In this document: positions 1-5,292 of the stretch, piece after piece
Numbering within the stretch: position 1 is the stretch's first letter
How the letters are laid out: every line of letters begins with the position of its first letter
Assembly (NCBI GenBank): GCA_016207465.1
Contig: JACQPP010000037.1
Coordinates: forward strand, 1 to 5,964
Length of the DNA stretch: 5,964 nucleotides
Direction: 5' to 3'
Source of the DNA: Methanobacteriota archaeon
Lineage (GTDB): Archaea; Halobacteriota; Syntropharchaeia; JACQPP01
Program-made: the position numbers and the translations under genes
Notes under the pieces: model-generated
Database searches by the model: none
What the model was told of the DNA's origin: nothing
What the model saw: only the letters and a program-made list of their open reading frames with translations

Positions 1-1116
1 AAATTCGGCCGCAGCCCCAAGACCCAGGGCGAACTCATGGCCGAGGCGGGGCTCGACGCGCTCATGGACGCCGAGGTGGCCCCCCGCGACCTCCAGGCCC
101 TCTTCCTGGGCAACTTCATCGGCGAGCTCACCGAGCGCACCGCCCACCTGGGCCCGCTGACCGCCGCGGCCCTCGGGATACCGGGGGTTCCGGCGACCCG
201 CTTTGAGAACGCCTGCGCCTCGGGCTCCACCGCCCTCCGCCACGCCATCCACTCCATCCAGGCCGGGGCCTACGACACGGTGCTGGTGGGGGGCACCGAG
301 CGCGTGCTCAACCGCACGACTCCCGAGAACACCGAGTACTTCTCCTACGCCGGGGACGCCTACTACGAGACCGCCGCGGGCATCACGTTCCCCGGCCACT
401 ACGCCCTCATCGCCCGCGCCCACATGAACAAGCACGGCACCAAGCCCGAACACCTCGCCCACGTGGCCGTCAAAAACCACAAGCACGGCTCCAAGAACCC
501 CAAGGCCCAAATCCAGAAGGAAATCAAACTGGAGGACGCGATGAACAGCGCCATGGTGGCCGACCCCCTCCGCCTCTACGACTGTTGCCCCTTCAGCGAC
601 GGCGCCGCCGCCATCATCCTCGCCGGCGAGAAGAGGGCCAAGGAATACGACACCCCCGTCTGGGTCGCCGGCAACGGCCAGGCCACCGACGCCCTCGCCA
701 TCCACGACCGCGCCGACATGACCCGCATCACCAGCACCGAGAAGGCCGCCCAGGCCGCCTACCAGATGGCGGGCACGGGCCCCAAGGACATTGACGTGGT
801 CGAGGTCCACGACTGCTTCACCATCGCCGAAATCGTGGCCCTCGAGGGCCTCGGCTTCTACCCCCCCGGCAAGGGCGGGCCGAGCGCCCAGAACGGCGAC
901 ACCTACTACGACAGCGGCAAAATCCCCTGCAACACCAGCGGCGGCCTCAAAGCAAAAGGCCACCCCATCGGCGCCACCGGGGTCGCCCAGGTCGTCGAGA
1001 TTGTCCAGCAGTTGCGGGGCCAGGCCCACAACCAAGTCAAGGGGGCCGAGATTGGCATGACCCACAACGTCGGCGGCAGCGGCGGCACAGCGGTGGTGCA
1101 CATCTTCAAGAGGTAG
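1..1116 (+). CDS. Thiolase, SCP2/archaeal acetoacetyl-CoA type (5' end cut by window)
   Basis: This enzyme probably condenses two acetyl-CoA into acetoacetyl-CoA, the first step of the archaeal mevalonate pathway, in the cytoplasm. The frame is open from base 1 and begins KFGRSPKTQGELM, which matches the usual thiolase N-terminus (…TKFG…). The ATG at 37 is therefore internal, and roughly 10-15 residues lie upstream of the window. In visible numbering (371 residues) the nucleophile is Cys72 in ENACASGS, HDCF lies at 270-273, the GHP histidine is His321, and NVGGSGG lies at 356-362. The classical CxG cysteine near the C-terminus is absent; in SCP2-type thiolases the HDCF cysteine takes that role (family knowledge). 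The gene is followed after 2 bases by a DUF35 gene, as in archaeal thiolase/HMG-CoA synthase operons. A thiolase acting in fatty-acid or other acyl-CoA degradation is the main alternative. Confidence 0.93.
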   Translation, partial: KFGRSPKTQGELMAEAGLDALMDAEVAPRDLQALFLGNFIGELTERTAHLGPLTAAALGIPGVPATRFENACASGSTALRHAIHSIQAGAYDTVLVGGTERVLNRTTPENTEYFSYAGDAYYETAAGITFPGHYALIARAHMNKHGTKPEHLAHVAVKNHKHGSKNPKAQIQKEIKLEDAMNSAMVADPLRLYDCCPFSDGAAAIILAGEKRAKEYDTPVWVAGNGQATDALAIHDRADMTRITSTEKAAQAAYQMAGTGPKDIDVVEVHDCFTIAEIVALEGLGFYPPGKGGPSAQNGDTYYDSGKIPCNTSGGLKAKGHPIGATGVAQVVEIVQQLRGQAHNQVKGAEIGMTHNVGGSGGTAVVHIFKR

Positions 1117-1118
1117 AA

Positions 1119-1499
1119 ATGGCGGATTACCCACTCCCCTATGCGCAGTACGCCGAATCCCTGAAGGCCGGAAAACTCAAGGGGCTCAAGTGCGGGGGCT
1201 GCGGGGCCATGTTCGCCACCCCCCGCATCGTCTGCACCTCCTGCGGGGCCCCGGGCAAACTCCAGCCCCACGAGTTCCAGGGCGCCGGGACGGTCCAGAC
1301 GTGGACATTCGTGCGCGTCCCCCCCCTCCGGTACCAGGCCAAGCAGAACTACGTGATTGGAGTGGTGAAACTCCAGGAGGGGCCGAGCGTGATGGGCATC
1401 CTCCAGGTGGAGGCCGAGAAGGTCATCCAGGGGATGAGGGTGCAACTGGCCCCGGTGATGTTCGAGAACGAAGTGCAGATGGGGTTCAAGGCGGCGTAA
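1119..1499 (+). CDS. DUF35 zinc-ribbon/OB-fold protein, thiolase partner
   Basis: This is a 126-residue protein of the DUF35 (acyl-CoA-associated OB-fold) family. An N-terminal helix (about 5-20) is followed by a rubredoxin-like zinc ribbon with Cys25, Cys28, Cys39 and Cys42 (two CxxC pairs), then an OB-fold (about 50-120) containing GAGTVQTWTFVRVPP. In the archaeal acetoacetyl-CoA thiolase/HMG-CoA synthase complex the DUF35 subunit bridges the two enzymes and helps form a shared CoA-binding site (published family knowledge). The start at 1119 lies 2 bases after the thiolase stop. A GAGGT-like ribosome-binding sequence overlaps the end of the thiolase gene, so the two are co-transcribed and probably translationally coupled. 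The last 14 bases overlap the 3' end of the convergent aminotransferase gene. Confidence 0.93.
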   Translation: MADYPLPYAQYAESLKAGKLKGLKCGGCGAMFATPRIVCTSCGAPGKLQPHEFQGAGTVQTWTFVRVPPLRYQAKQNYVIGVVKLQEGPSVMGILQVEAEKVIQGMRVQLAPVMFENEVQMGFKAA

Positions 1500-2586
1500 A
1501 TCCAGTTTCTTTCTTTTTTCGGTTGTTGTTCCGGTTGTGGAACAGCCGCCGGAGGGCGGCGATGAGGCGGTCGTTCTCCTCGGGGGTCCCCACGGTGATG
1601 CGGAGGTAGCGGCCCCCCTCCAGCCCGACGACCCCGGACATCTCCCGCACCACGATTCCGGCCCTCTCCAGTTCTTCGTAGAGGGGGCGTTTCCCCCGCT
1701 GCCGGACCAGGAGGAAGTTGGCCTCTGAGGGGGCCGCTTTGAGCACAGGGATGGCGCCGAGCGCCCGGCGGAGCCTCTCCCGCTCTCTCACGATGCGTTC
1801 CCGGGCCCCCCGGTAGTGGTCAAGGTGCTCCAGAGCCACTCGGGCCACATGCTGGGCGGGTCCCGAGACATTGAAGGGGAGGCGGACCTTCTCCAGGGCC
1901 TCCGCCACCCGGGGACTCGCCAGGGCGTATCCCACCCGGAGACCCGCGAGCCCGAGGAACTTGGAGAGGCTGCGGACCACCACCAGGTTCTCCAGGTCCC
2001 CCACCCGGGGGGCCACGGTCTTCCCCCCGAACTCGATGTAGGCCTCGTCCACCACCACCAGGCCGGGGAATTCCTCCGCCACCCGCTCGATGTCGCCCCG
2101 CGGCATGGCCTGTCCCGTCGGGTTGTTGGGGGAGCAGAGGAAGATGACCCGCGCCCCCTCCGCCGCCCGGAGGATGTCCCGGGGCTTCGCCTCGAAGCGG
2201 GGCCATCGGGTCTTCACGAAGTCTGGGGAGGCCCCGTGCACCATGGCCAGGAAGGAGTACATCCCGTAGGCCGGGGAAGGGGTCACCACCCGGTCCAGGG
2301 GCTCCAGCGAAATCTTGCAGAGGGTATCCAGGATTTCGCTGGCCCCGCTCCCCACGCTGATGTGCTCGGCCCCGAGCCCCGTGTAGCCGGAGAGGGACTC
2401 CTTCAGCCGGGTGTGTCGGGGGTCGGGGTAGCGCGAGACCTCCCCGGCGGCCTCCCCGAGGGCCTCCCGGATGAAATCCGGGACCGGCTCGGGGTTCTCA
2501 TTGTGGTCCAGCCGGAGGAGGCCCGTGCACGGCTCCGCGTAGGGGGCCCGGTAGGGAGGCAGGTAGTCCAGCACCTGGCGCAACAT
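1486..2586 (-). CDS. hisC: Histidinol-phosphate aminotransferase (PLP fold type I)
   Basis: This is a class I/II aminotransferase of 366 residues that probably converts imidazole-acetol phosphate plus glutamate into histidinol phosphate plus 2-oxoglutarate. Visible landmarks are LDHNENP (26-32), the substrate-side SPAYGMY (104-110), SPNNPTG (152-158), DEAY with Asp180 contacting the PLP ring nitrogen, SLSK with Lys209 as the Schiff-base lysine, Arg217 in the phosphate site, and YLRITVGTPEEN (327-338) with Arg329 binding the substrate carboxylate. These match HisC order and spacing. The ATG at 2586 lies 3 bases after the stop of the upstream 107-residue gene and has no clear Shine-Dalgarno, suggesting reinitiation. 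The family fold ends near residue 350. The tail from 351 on (NRNNNRKKKE…) is extra and is encoded by the T-rich terminator of the opposite operon. No other his gene is in the window, so an aromatic or CobD-like role remains possible. Confidence 0.88.
   Translation of the reverse strand: MLRQVLDYLPPYRAPYAEPCTGLLRLDHNENPEPVPDFIREALGEAAGEVSRYPDPRHTRLKESLSGYTGLGAEHISVGSGASEILDTLCKISLEPLDRVVTPSPAYGMYSFLAMVHGASPDFVKTRWPRFEAKPRDILRAAEGARVIFLCSPNNPTGQAMPRGDIERVAEEFPGLVVVDEAYIEFGGKTVAPRVGDLENLVVVRSLSKFLGLAGLRVGYALASPRVAEALEKVRLPFNVSGPAQHVARVALEHLDHYRGARERIVRERERLRRALGAIPVLKAAPSEANFLLVRQRGKRPLYEELERAGIVVREMSGVVGLEGGRYLRITVGTPEENDRLIAALRRLFHNRNNNRKKKETGFTPP
1506..1530 (+). terminator. T-rich archaeal terminator for the thiolase-DUF35 operon
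   Basis: Seven bases after the DUF35 stop, the plus strand runs into a tract of mostly T (TTTCTTTCTTTTTTC), then GTTGTTGTT. This is a sharp change from the roughly 65-70% GC around it. Archaeal RNA polymerase terminates at such U-rich tracts without needing a hairpin. The same bases, read on the minus strand, encode the C-terminal tail of the aminotransferase, so the signal lies inside a coding region. Termination here is inferred and not shown. Confidence 0.7.
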
Positions 2587-2589
2587 GAG

Positions 2590-2913
2590 TTACATGCCAA
2601 GCGCCTTCTTCAGCTGCCGAATTTCCTTCTCGAGGGCCTCCGGGGAGGCCACCTTGGCCTTGAGGCGCGGGGTCTTGTTGCCGGCCATGGCGTAGCAGAG
2701 GCGGGCGCACACCAGGTAGAGTTTCCCGGCGTATCCCGGCGCGTAGGCCAGAATCTGGGCAGAGAGGTCCCCCAGGCGCTGCCACTCCTTGGCCCCCACC
2801 CGCTCTGGCTTCTCGGCGGCCGCCCCCAGCAGGCGGATGCCCTCCACCACCATCCTGTCCCGCAGCAGGTAGTACTGGGCCGCGGGGCTTGAGTAGTTAC
2901 GGTCTACACCCAT
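2590..2913 (-). CDS. Helical protein of unknown function, 107 aa
   Basis: I do not recognise this protein. It is mostly alpha-helical, with likely helices at about 9-33, 41-57, 60-77 and 91-105. The last is a charged amphipathic helix (EALEKEIRQLKKAL). There are two cysteines (69 and 73), no signal peptide, and no clear membrane segment, although helix three (KLYLVCARLCYAMAG) is fairly hydrophobic. It looks like a small cytoplasmic helical-bundle protein. The start is well supported: GAGGTGA lies 6 bases before the ATG at 2913, the best Shine-Dalgarno in the window. Its stop lies 3 bases before the hisC start, so it is almost certainly in one transcript with hisC. Length, codon use and coupling argue that it is a real gene; its function is unknown. 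Confidence 0.78.
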   Translation of the reverse strand: MGVDRNYSSPAAQYYLLRDRMVVEGIRLLGAAAEKPERVGAKEWQRLGDLSAQILAYAPGYAGKLYLVCARLCYAMAGNKTPRLKAKVASPEALEKEIRQLKKALGM

Positions 2914-3031
2914 GGGACATCACCTCACGGGAGAGTGGCACCGGAAACCGGAAATCGGATGCGGATGGAATCTACGTAGGCTACCTGCGGGAAACCGGCA
3001 GGGCGGCGGGGTTTCGTTGGACGTTTCCCCA
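2914..3031. other. 118-bp gap with short CCGGAAA repeats
   Basis: This gap separates the membrane-protein stop from the 107-residue gene. It contains a tandem CCGGAAA CCGGAAA (2941-2954), a second copy of GGAAACCGG at 2990-2998 (first at 2943-2951), and the 8-bp palindrome CTACGTAG (about 2973-2980). I find no convincing TATA box on the minus strand and no T-rich terminator, so it is unclear whether the downstream pair has its own promoter or is read through from upstream. The repeats could be an operator, but they are short enough to arise by chance. Confidence 0.3.
2920..2926 (-). promoter_or_regulatory. Shine-Dalgarno GAGGTGA for the 107-aa gene
   Basis: On the minus strand GAGGTGA is a strong complement to the archaeal 16S rRNA 3' end, and 6 bases separate it from the ATG at 2913. 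It fixes that start and shows that this organism uses Shine-Dalgarno translation as well as likely leaderless starts. An ATG formed inside the site (2920-2918) opens only a 7-codon frame and is ignored. Confidence 0.75.
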
Positions 3032-3439
3032 TTAGACCTTGAGGAGCCCGATGAGGCCGCTCTGCTTGGGGTTGCGGCCGAAGAGGTTCTGCCCGTTCCA
3101 GAAGCCGAGGTAGAGCCAGAAGGGGTAGGAGACGAACCCGAGGATGGCAAGGAAGGTGACGGTCTTGCCGGGGGGCCAGGAGACCTGGAAGTGGAAGACG
3201 CCGCTGTTGACCATCCAGTCGGTGCCGCTCGTGGGGTTGCCGAAGACGAAGGGGGGCACCAGGAGGGGGCGTATCCAATCCATGTCGGTGAAGGCGGCCA
3301 CGCTGGTGGCGTAGAAGACGCCGAGGATGAGGGCCCCGAGGATGTGGGGGAGCCAGTGGCGCCGAGGGTTGTTGCGGGCCGCGAGGGCCACCAGGTGCCC
3401 CAGGCCCAGGAGCAGGGGGCCGTCGAGGAGAAATGACAT
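3032..3439 (-). CDS. Small integral membrane protein of unknown function, 135 aa
   Basis: I do not recognise the family. Hydrophobic segments at about 3-21, 31-51 and 92-112 suggest two or three membrane helices. A loop of about 40 residues (52-91) is rich in Trp, Pro, Phe and Gly and includes the motif TSGTDWMVNSGVFHF. The C-terminal third is aromatic (FVSYPFWLYLGFWNG) and ends in a basic tail. The ATG at 3439 is chosen because the hydrophobic protein begins there. The frame stays open upstream only as a shadow of the SDR gene, and a TTG at 3451 would add four residues. The only ribosome-binding candidate is a weak AAGG. A perfect hairpin and a 13-codon ORF lie directly upstream, so translation may be coupled. 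It is probably in one transcript with the SDR gene. Confidence 0.72.
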   Translation of the reverse strand: MSFLLDGPLLLGLGHLVALAARNNPRRHWLPHILGALILGVFYATSVAAFTDMDWIRPLLVPPFVFGNPTSGTDWMVNSGVFHFQVSWPPGKTVTFLAILGFVSYPFWLYLGFWNGQNLFGRNPKQSGLIGLLKV

Positions 3440-3447
3440 GGCCTTGG

Positions 3448-3489
3448 TCAACGCCGCGCCCGAATGGGCGCGGCGTTCATGCTCTTCAT
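3448..3489 (-). CDS. Possible 13-aa leader peptide overlapping the SDR stop
   Basis: The peptide is MKSMNAAPIRARR. Its ATG overlaps the TGA of the SDR gene in an ATGA junction, and a purine-rich GGAGGGA lies several bases upstream inside the SDR's last codons. Its own TGA falls 8 bases before the ATG of the membrane-protein gene. Codons 5 to 13 are the inverted repeat itself, so ribosomes translating it would melt the hairpin. This fits a translational-coupling or attenuator leader, but an ORF this short can occur by chance and no homologues can be checked here. Confidence 0.3.
   Translation of the reverse strand: MKSMNAAPIRARR
3450..3477 (-). promoter_or_regulatory. Perfect 12-bp GC-rich hairpin before the membrane-protein gene
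   Basis: AACGCCGCGCCC and its exact reverse complement are separated by a 4-base loop (ATTC on the minus strand). The stem ends 10 bases before the ATG at 3439 and begins 9 bases after the SDR stop. No T-run follows, so it is not a classical terminator. It could control translation of the membrane protein, protect the SDR mRNA from 3' decay, or attenuate transcription. The repeat is seen directly; the role is inferred. Confidence 0.65.
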
Positions 3490-4484
3490 AGGAGTCCCTC
3501 CCTCTGGTACCAGGTGACGGTCTCGGCGAGGCCCATGCGGATGTCCGGGTAGAGCATCTGATATCCGGTGGACTTGAGTTTTTCGTTGGAGACCCAGTAG
3601 TTGCCCCGCATGTACTGGAGGCTCTCGGCCCCGAATTTGGGGGGGACCCCCTTCTTCCGGGCCTTCTTCTCGAGCCCCCGGGCGAACTTGATGAGGAAGT
3701 TGGCCACCATCTTCGGGGGCAGGGGGGGCAGGTTGGAGATGCGGGTCCCGAAGAGGGCGGCGGTGAACTGGAGGGCACCCCGCAGGTCCAGAATATTGTC
3801 GTCCACGACATTGTAGGCCTGGCCCCGGGCGGCCGGGTGCCGGGAGAGGTGGAGGGCGGCCCCCGCCACGTCCCGGACGTGGACTGCGGGGAGCTTGTAG
3901 TCCATGTTGGTGGGGATTCCGGGGAGCCACCCCTGGGACACCGAGTGGATGAGCTGAAAGAGGCCATACCTGGAGCGGGGGCCGTAGATGCCGCCGGGGC
4001 GCATGACCACCAGGGGGAGCCCGTTCTCCCGGTGCATCTTCCACGCGAGTTCCTCCTGCTCCCGCTTGGAGCGGTCGTAGCCCACCTCCGCGGCGGTGAG
4101 GGGATGGTCCTCCCGGACGGGGAGGCGCTTGGGGTCGGGAATCCCGTAGGAGGCCACGGCGCCCCACAGGACCACGGTCTTGACCCCGGCGTCCATGGCG
4201 ACCTCGAAGACATTGCCGGTCCCCTCCACGTTCACCCGGTGGAGGACCTCCCACGGAGTCGAGTAGTCGAAGACAGCGGCGATGTGGAAGAGGACATCGG
4301 CCCCCTGGAGGGCGGGCTTCAGGGTCTCCTTCCGGGTGATGTCGGAGGCGATGAATTTGGCCGTCCCCGGGGCCGCCGGGGGCCGCACGTCGGTGGCCCG
4401 CACCTCATACCCCTCCCGGGCCAGGAGGTCCACCATGTGGGTCCCCACGAACCCGGAGGCTCCGGTGACCACCGCCAGAGGCAT
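3486..4484 (-). CDS. NAD(P)-dependent extended SDR (epimerase/3-beta-HSD-like)
   Basis: This is a 332-residue extended short-chain dehydrogenase/reductase, probably cytoplasmic. The Rossmann signature TGASGFVG lies at 7-14, Asp32 ends strand two (which favours NAD over NADP), DIT lies at 48-50, and YDRSK gives Tyr136 and Lys140. RPGGIYGP at 162-169 is the typical strand-six segment and RDVAGA (204-209) is also conserved. The substrate is not clear. The C-terminal part (about 253-332: PPLPP…, then a basic stretch EKKARKKG, then LKSTGYQMLYPDIRMGL) resembles 3-beta-HSD-like and sugar-epimerase-like archaeal and bacterial proteins. The position that normally holds the catalytic Ser/Thr, five residues before the YG of ASYG, appears to be Ala109. 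The start at 4484 is supported by a box about 27 bases upstream and by the Rossmann motif beginning at residue 4. It probably shares a transcript with the downstream membrane protein. Confidence 0.88.
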   Translation of the reverse strand: MPLAVVTGASGFVGTHMVDLLAREGYEVRATDVRPPAAPGTAKFIASDITRKETLKPALQGADVLFHIAAVFDYSTPWEVLHRVNVEGTGNVFEVAMDAGVKTVVLWGAVASYGIPDPKRLPVREDHPLTAAEVGYDRSKREQEELAWKMHRENGLPLVVMRPGGIYGPRSRYGLFQLIHSVSQGWLPGIPTNMDYKLPAVHVRDVAGAALHLSRHPAARGQAYNVVDDNILDLRGALQFTAALFGTRISNLPPLPPKMVANFLIKFARGLEKKARKKGVPPKFGAESLQYMRGNYWVSNEKLKSTGYQMLYPDIRMGLAETVTWYQREGLL

Positions 4485-4510
4485 CGAGTCCCCCCAACGG
4501 GCGGGGGTGG

Positions 4511-4523
4511 TTTAATCTTTTCG
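4511..4523 (-). promoter_or_regulatory. Likely BRE/TATA promoter of the SDR gene
   Basis: Reading the minus strand, CGAAAAGATTAAA is the only AT-rich stretch in a GC-rich gap of 72 bases. CGAAAA fits a BRE and GATTAAA a weak TATA box. The box ends 27 bases before the ATG at 4484, so transcription would begin within a few bases of the start codon, giving a leaderless or nearly leaderless mRNA. The box is less canonical than the two TTTATAT boxes near 5220-5270. Confidence 0.5.
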
Positions 4524-4556
4524 ATACCCGCGGCCGCGTGAAATGGAGGTTAGTGA

Positions 4557-5195
4557 CTATCCCGCGGGCAGGAGCAGCGCGGCGGGGGCGAGGAGGGCGG
4601 CGGGGATTCCCACCAAGAAGAGGAAAAATCCGCGGTAGGCCCGGTCGTCGTCGAGGCCGTAGATTTCGGCGTAGGCCCAGGTGTAGACCATGATGACCAC
4701 CGTGATGGTCATGGCCAGCAGCACATGGGAGACCGCCATGGCCCGCTCCCCGGGGAGGATGGCGATGGAGGTGGCCCAGATGAAGTAGAGGTCGAGGATT
4801 CCCACCAGGTAGCCATAGGCGGCGAGCCACTCCCTCCAGGTGCCCCGGGTGGCCCCGAGGCGGCGGGCCAGGTGGTGGCTGGCGGTCACCAGGGCCAGGT
4901 CCCCAGCGACCTTCAGAGGCCAGAGGACCGCGAAGTGGGCGAGGGGAGCCAGGCGGGTGGCGTGGCGCATCTTTTCGGGGAAGAGTTCATCCACGAAGAG
5001 CACCCGGAGGGCCTCCCCGTTGCGGGGGATGCCGGAGAGCACCCAGGTGGCGGCCTCCACCGCGCTGTACCCGACGAGAATCGCGAGCCCGACGCGCCAA
5101 TCAAACCATCCCCCCTCGCGGGCCCGCCGCAGGGTGGCCCGGGGGCTCCAGCCGAGGGAGAGAAGAAGGCGGGGGAGAGAGGGACGGGTCTCCAC
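4557..5195 (-). CDS. Yip1-like five-helix membrane protein
   Basis: With the GTG start at 5195 this is a 212-residue integral membrane protein. Five hydrophobic segments are visible at about 34-54, 83-106, 123-148, 153-179 and 189-210. The central part (ASHHLARRLGATRGTWREW, then LAAYGYLVGILDLYF) resembles the YIP1-domain family of archaea and bacteria, which has five membrane helices and no well-defined biochemical role. A short cytoplasmic N-terminus of about 30 residues is basic (SPRATLRRAREGG). I prefer the GTG to the ATG at 5222: that ATG overlaps the last bases of a TTTATAT box at 5221-5227, and transcription would start about 26 bases downstream, near 5198, just before the GTG. The family call is from pattern recognition only. 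The gene diverges from the vapBC-type pair. Confidence 0.7.
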   Translation of the reverse strand: METRPSLPRLLLSLGWSPRATLRRAREGGWFDWRVGLAILVGYSAVEAATWVLSGIPRNGEALRVLFVDELFPEKMRHATRLAPLAHFAVLWPLKVAGDLALVTASHHLARRLGATRGTWREWLAAYGYLVGILDLYFIWATSIAILPGERAMAVSHVLLAMTITVVIMVYTWAYAEIYGLDDDRAYRGFFLFLVGIPAALLAPAALLLPAG

Positions 5196-5220
5196 AGTAG
5201 TTCGGCAGCCCCCCGGGAGC

Positions 5221-5227
5221 ATATAAA
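5221..5227 (-). promoter_or_regulatory. TATA box of the Yip1-like gene
   Basis: TTTATAT on the minus strand is a near-perfect archaeal TATA box. The usual distance of about 26 bases from its centre puts the transcription start near 5198, about 3 bases before the GTG at 5195. This makes the transcript essentially leaderless and rules out the ATG at 5222, which overlaps the box. Confidence 0.75.
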
Positions 5228-5249
5228 CCCATCCCTTGTTCTTGGGTTT
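5225..5249. repeat. Inverted repeat AAACCC-N13-GGGTTT between divergent promoters
   Basis: AAACCC at 5225-5230 and its exact reverse complement at 5244-5249 are separated by 13 bases. One arm overlaps the minus-strand TATA box and the other lies upstream of the plus-strand box. This is a plausible binding site for a dimeric repressor, such as the VapB/VapC complex, that could act on both promoters. Six-base arms are short, so chance cannot be excluded. Confidence 0.35.
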
Positions 5250-5256
5250 TGGGGGG

Positions 5257-5270
5257 ACAAACCTTTATAT
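5257..5270 (+). promoter_or_regulatory. BRE/TATA promoter of the vapBC-type operon
   Basis: ACAAACC followed by TTTATAT (5264-5270) fits the archaeal BRE plus TATA pattern. A start about 26 bases from the centre of the box falls at about 5293, the first base of the antitoxin ATG. This indicates a leaderless transcript. Confidence 0.8.
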
Positions 5271-5292
5271 CTCATGGAAAATATCGGGTCCC

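Noticed and set aside
37..39. ATG as start of the thiolase
   Set aside because: The frame is open to base 1 and the upstream residues KFGRSP match the conserved thiolase N-terminus, so the true start lies outside the window.
1816..2892. Long plus-strand open frame of 358 codons opposite hisC and the 107-aa gene
   Set aside because: Low-complexity composition rich in Gly, His, Arg, Pro and Val, no family motif, and it lies antisense to a clear aminotransferase. It is a shadow frame caused by high GC.
3440..4213. Minus-strand frame joining shadow sequence to the front of the 135-aa membrane protein (393 codons in all)
   Set aside because: The part before 3439 is Ser/Pro/Arg-rich shadow of the SDR gene; hydrophobic, protein-like sequence begins only at the ATG at 3439.
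4529..4538. Palindrome CGCGGCCGCG in the gap before the SDR gene
   Set aside because: A 10-base palindrome of only G and C is common by chance in DNA of this composition, and nothing else marks it as a site.
5274..5276. ATG shortly after the plus-strand TATA box
   Set aside because: It is only a few bases from the box, so it would precede the transcription start, and it is out of frame with the antitoxin.
5236..5292. TTG 5236 as antitoxin start
   Set aside because: It would place the TATA box inside the coding region, and the residues it adds do not fit the AbrB fold, which begins near residue 6 of the shorter form.
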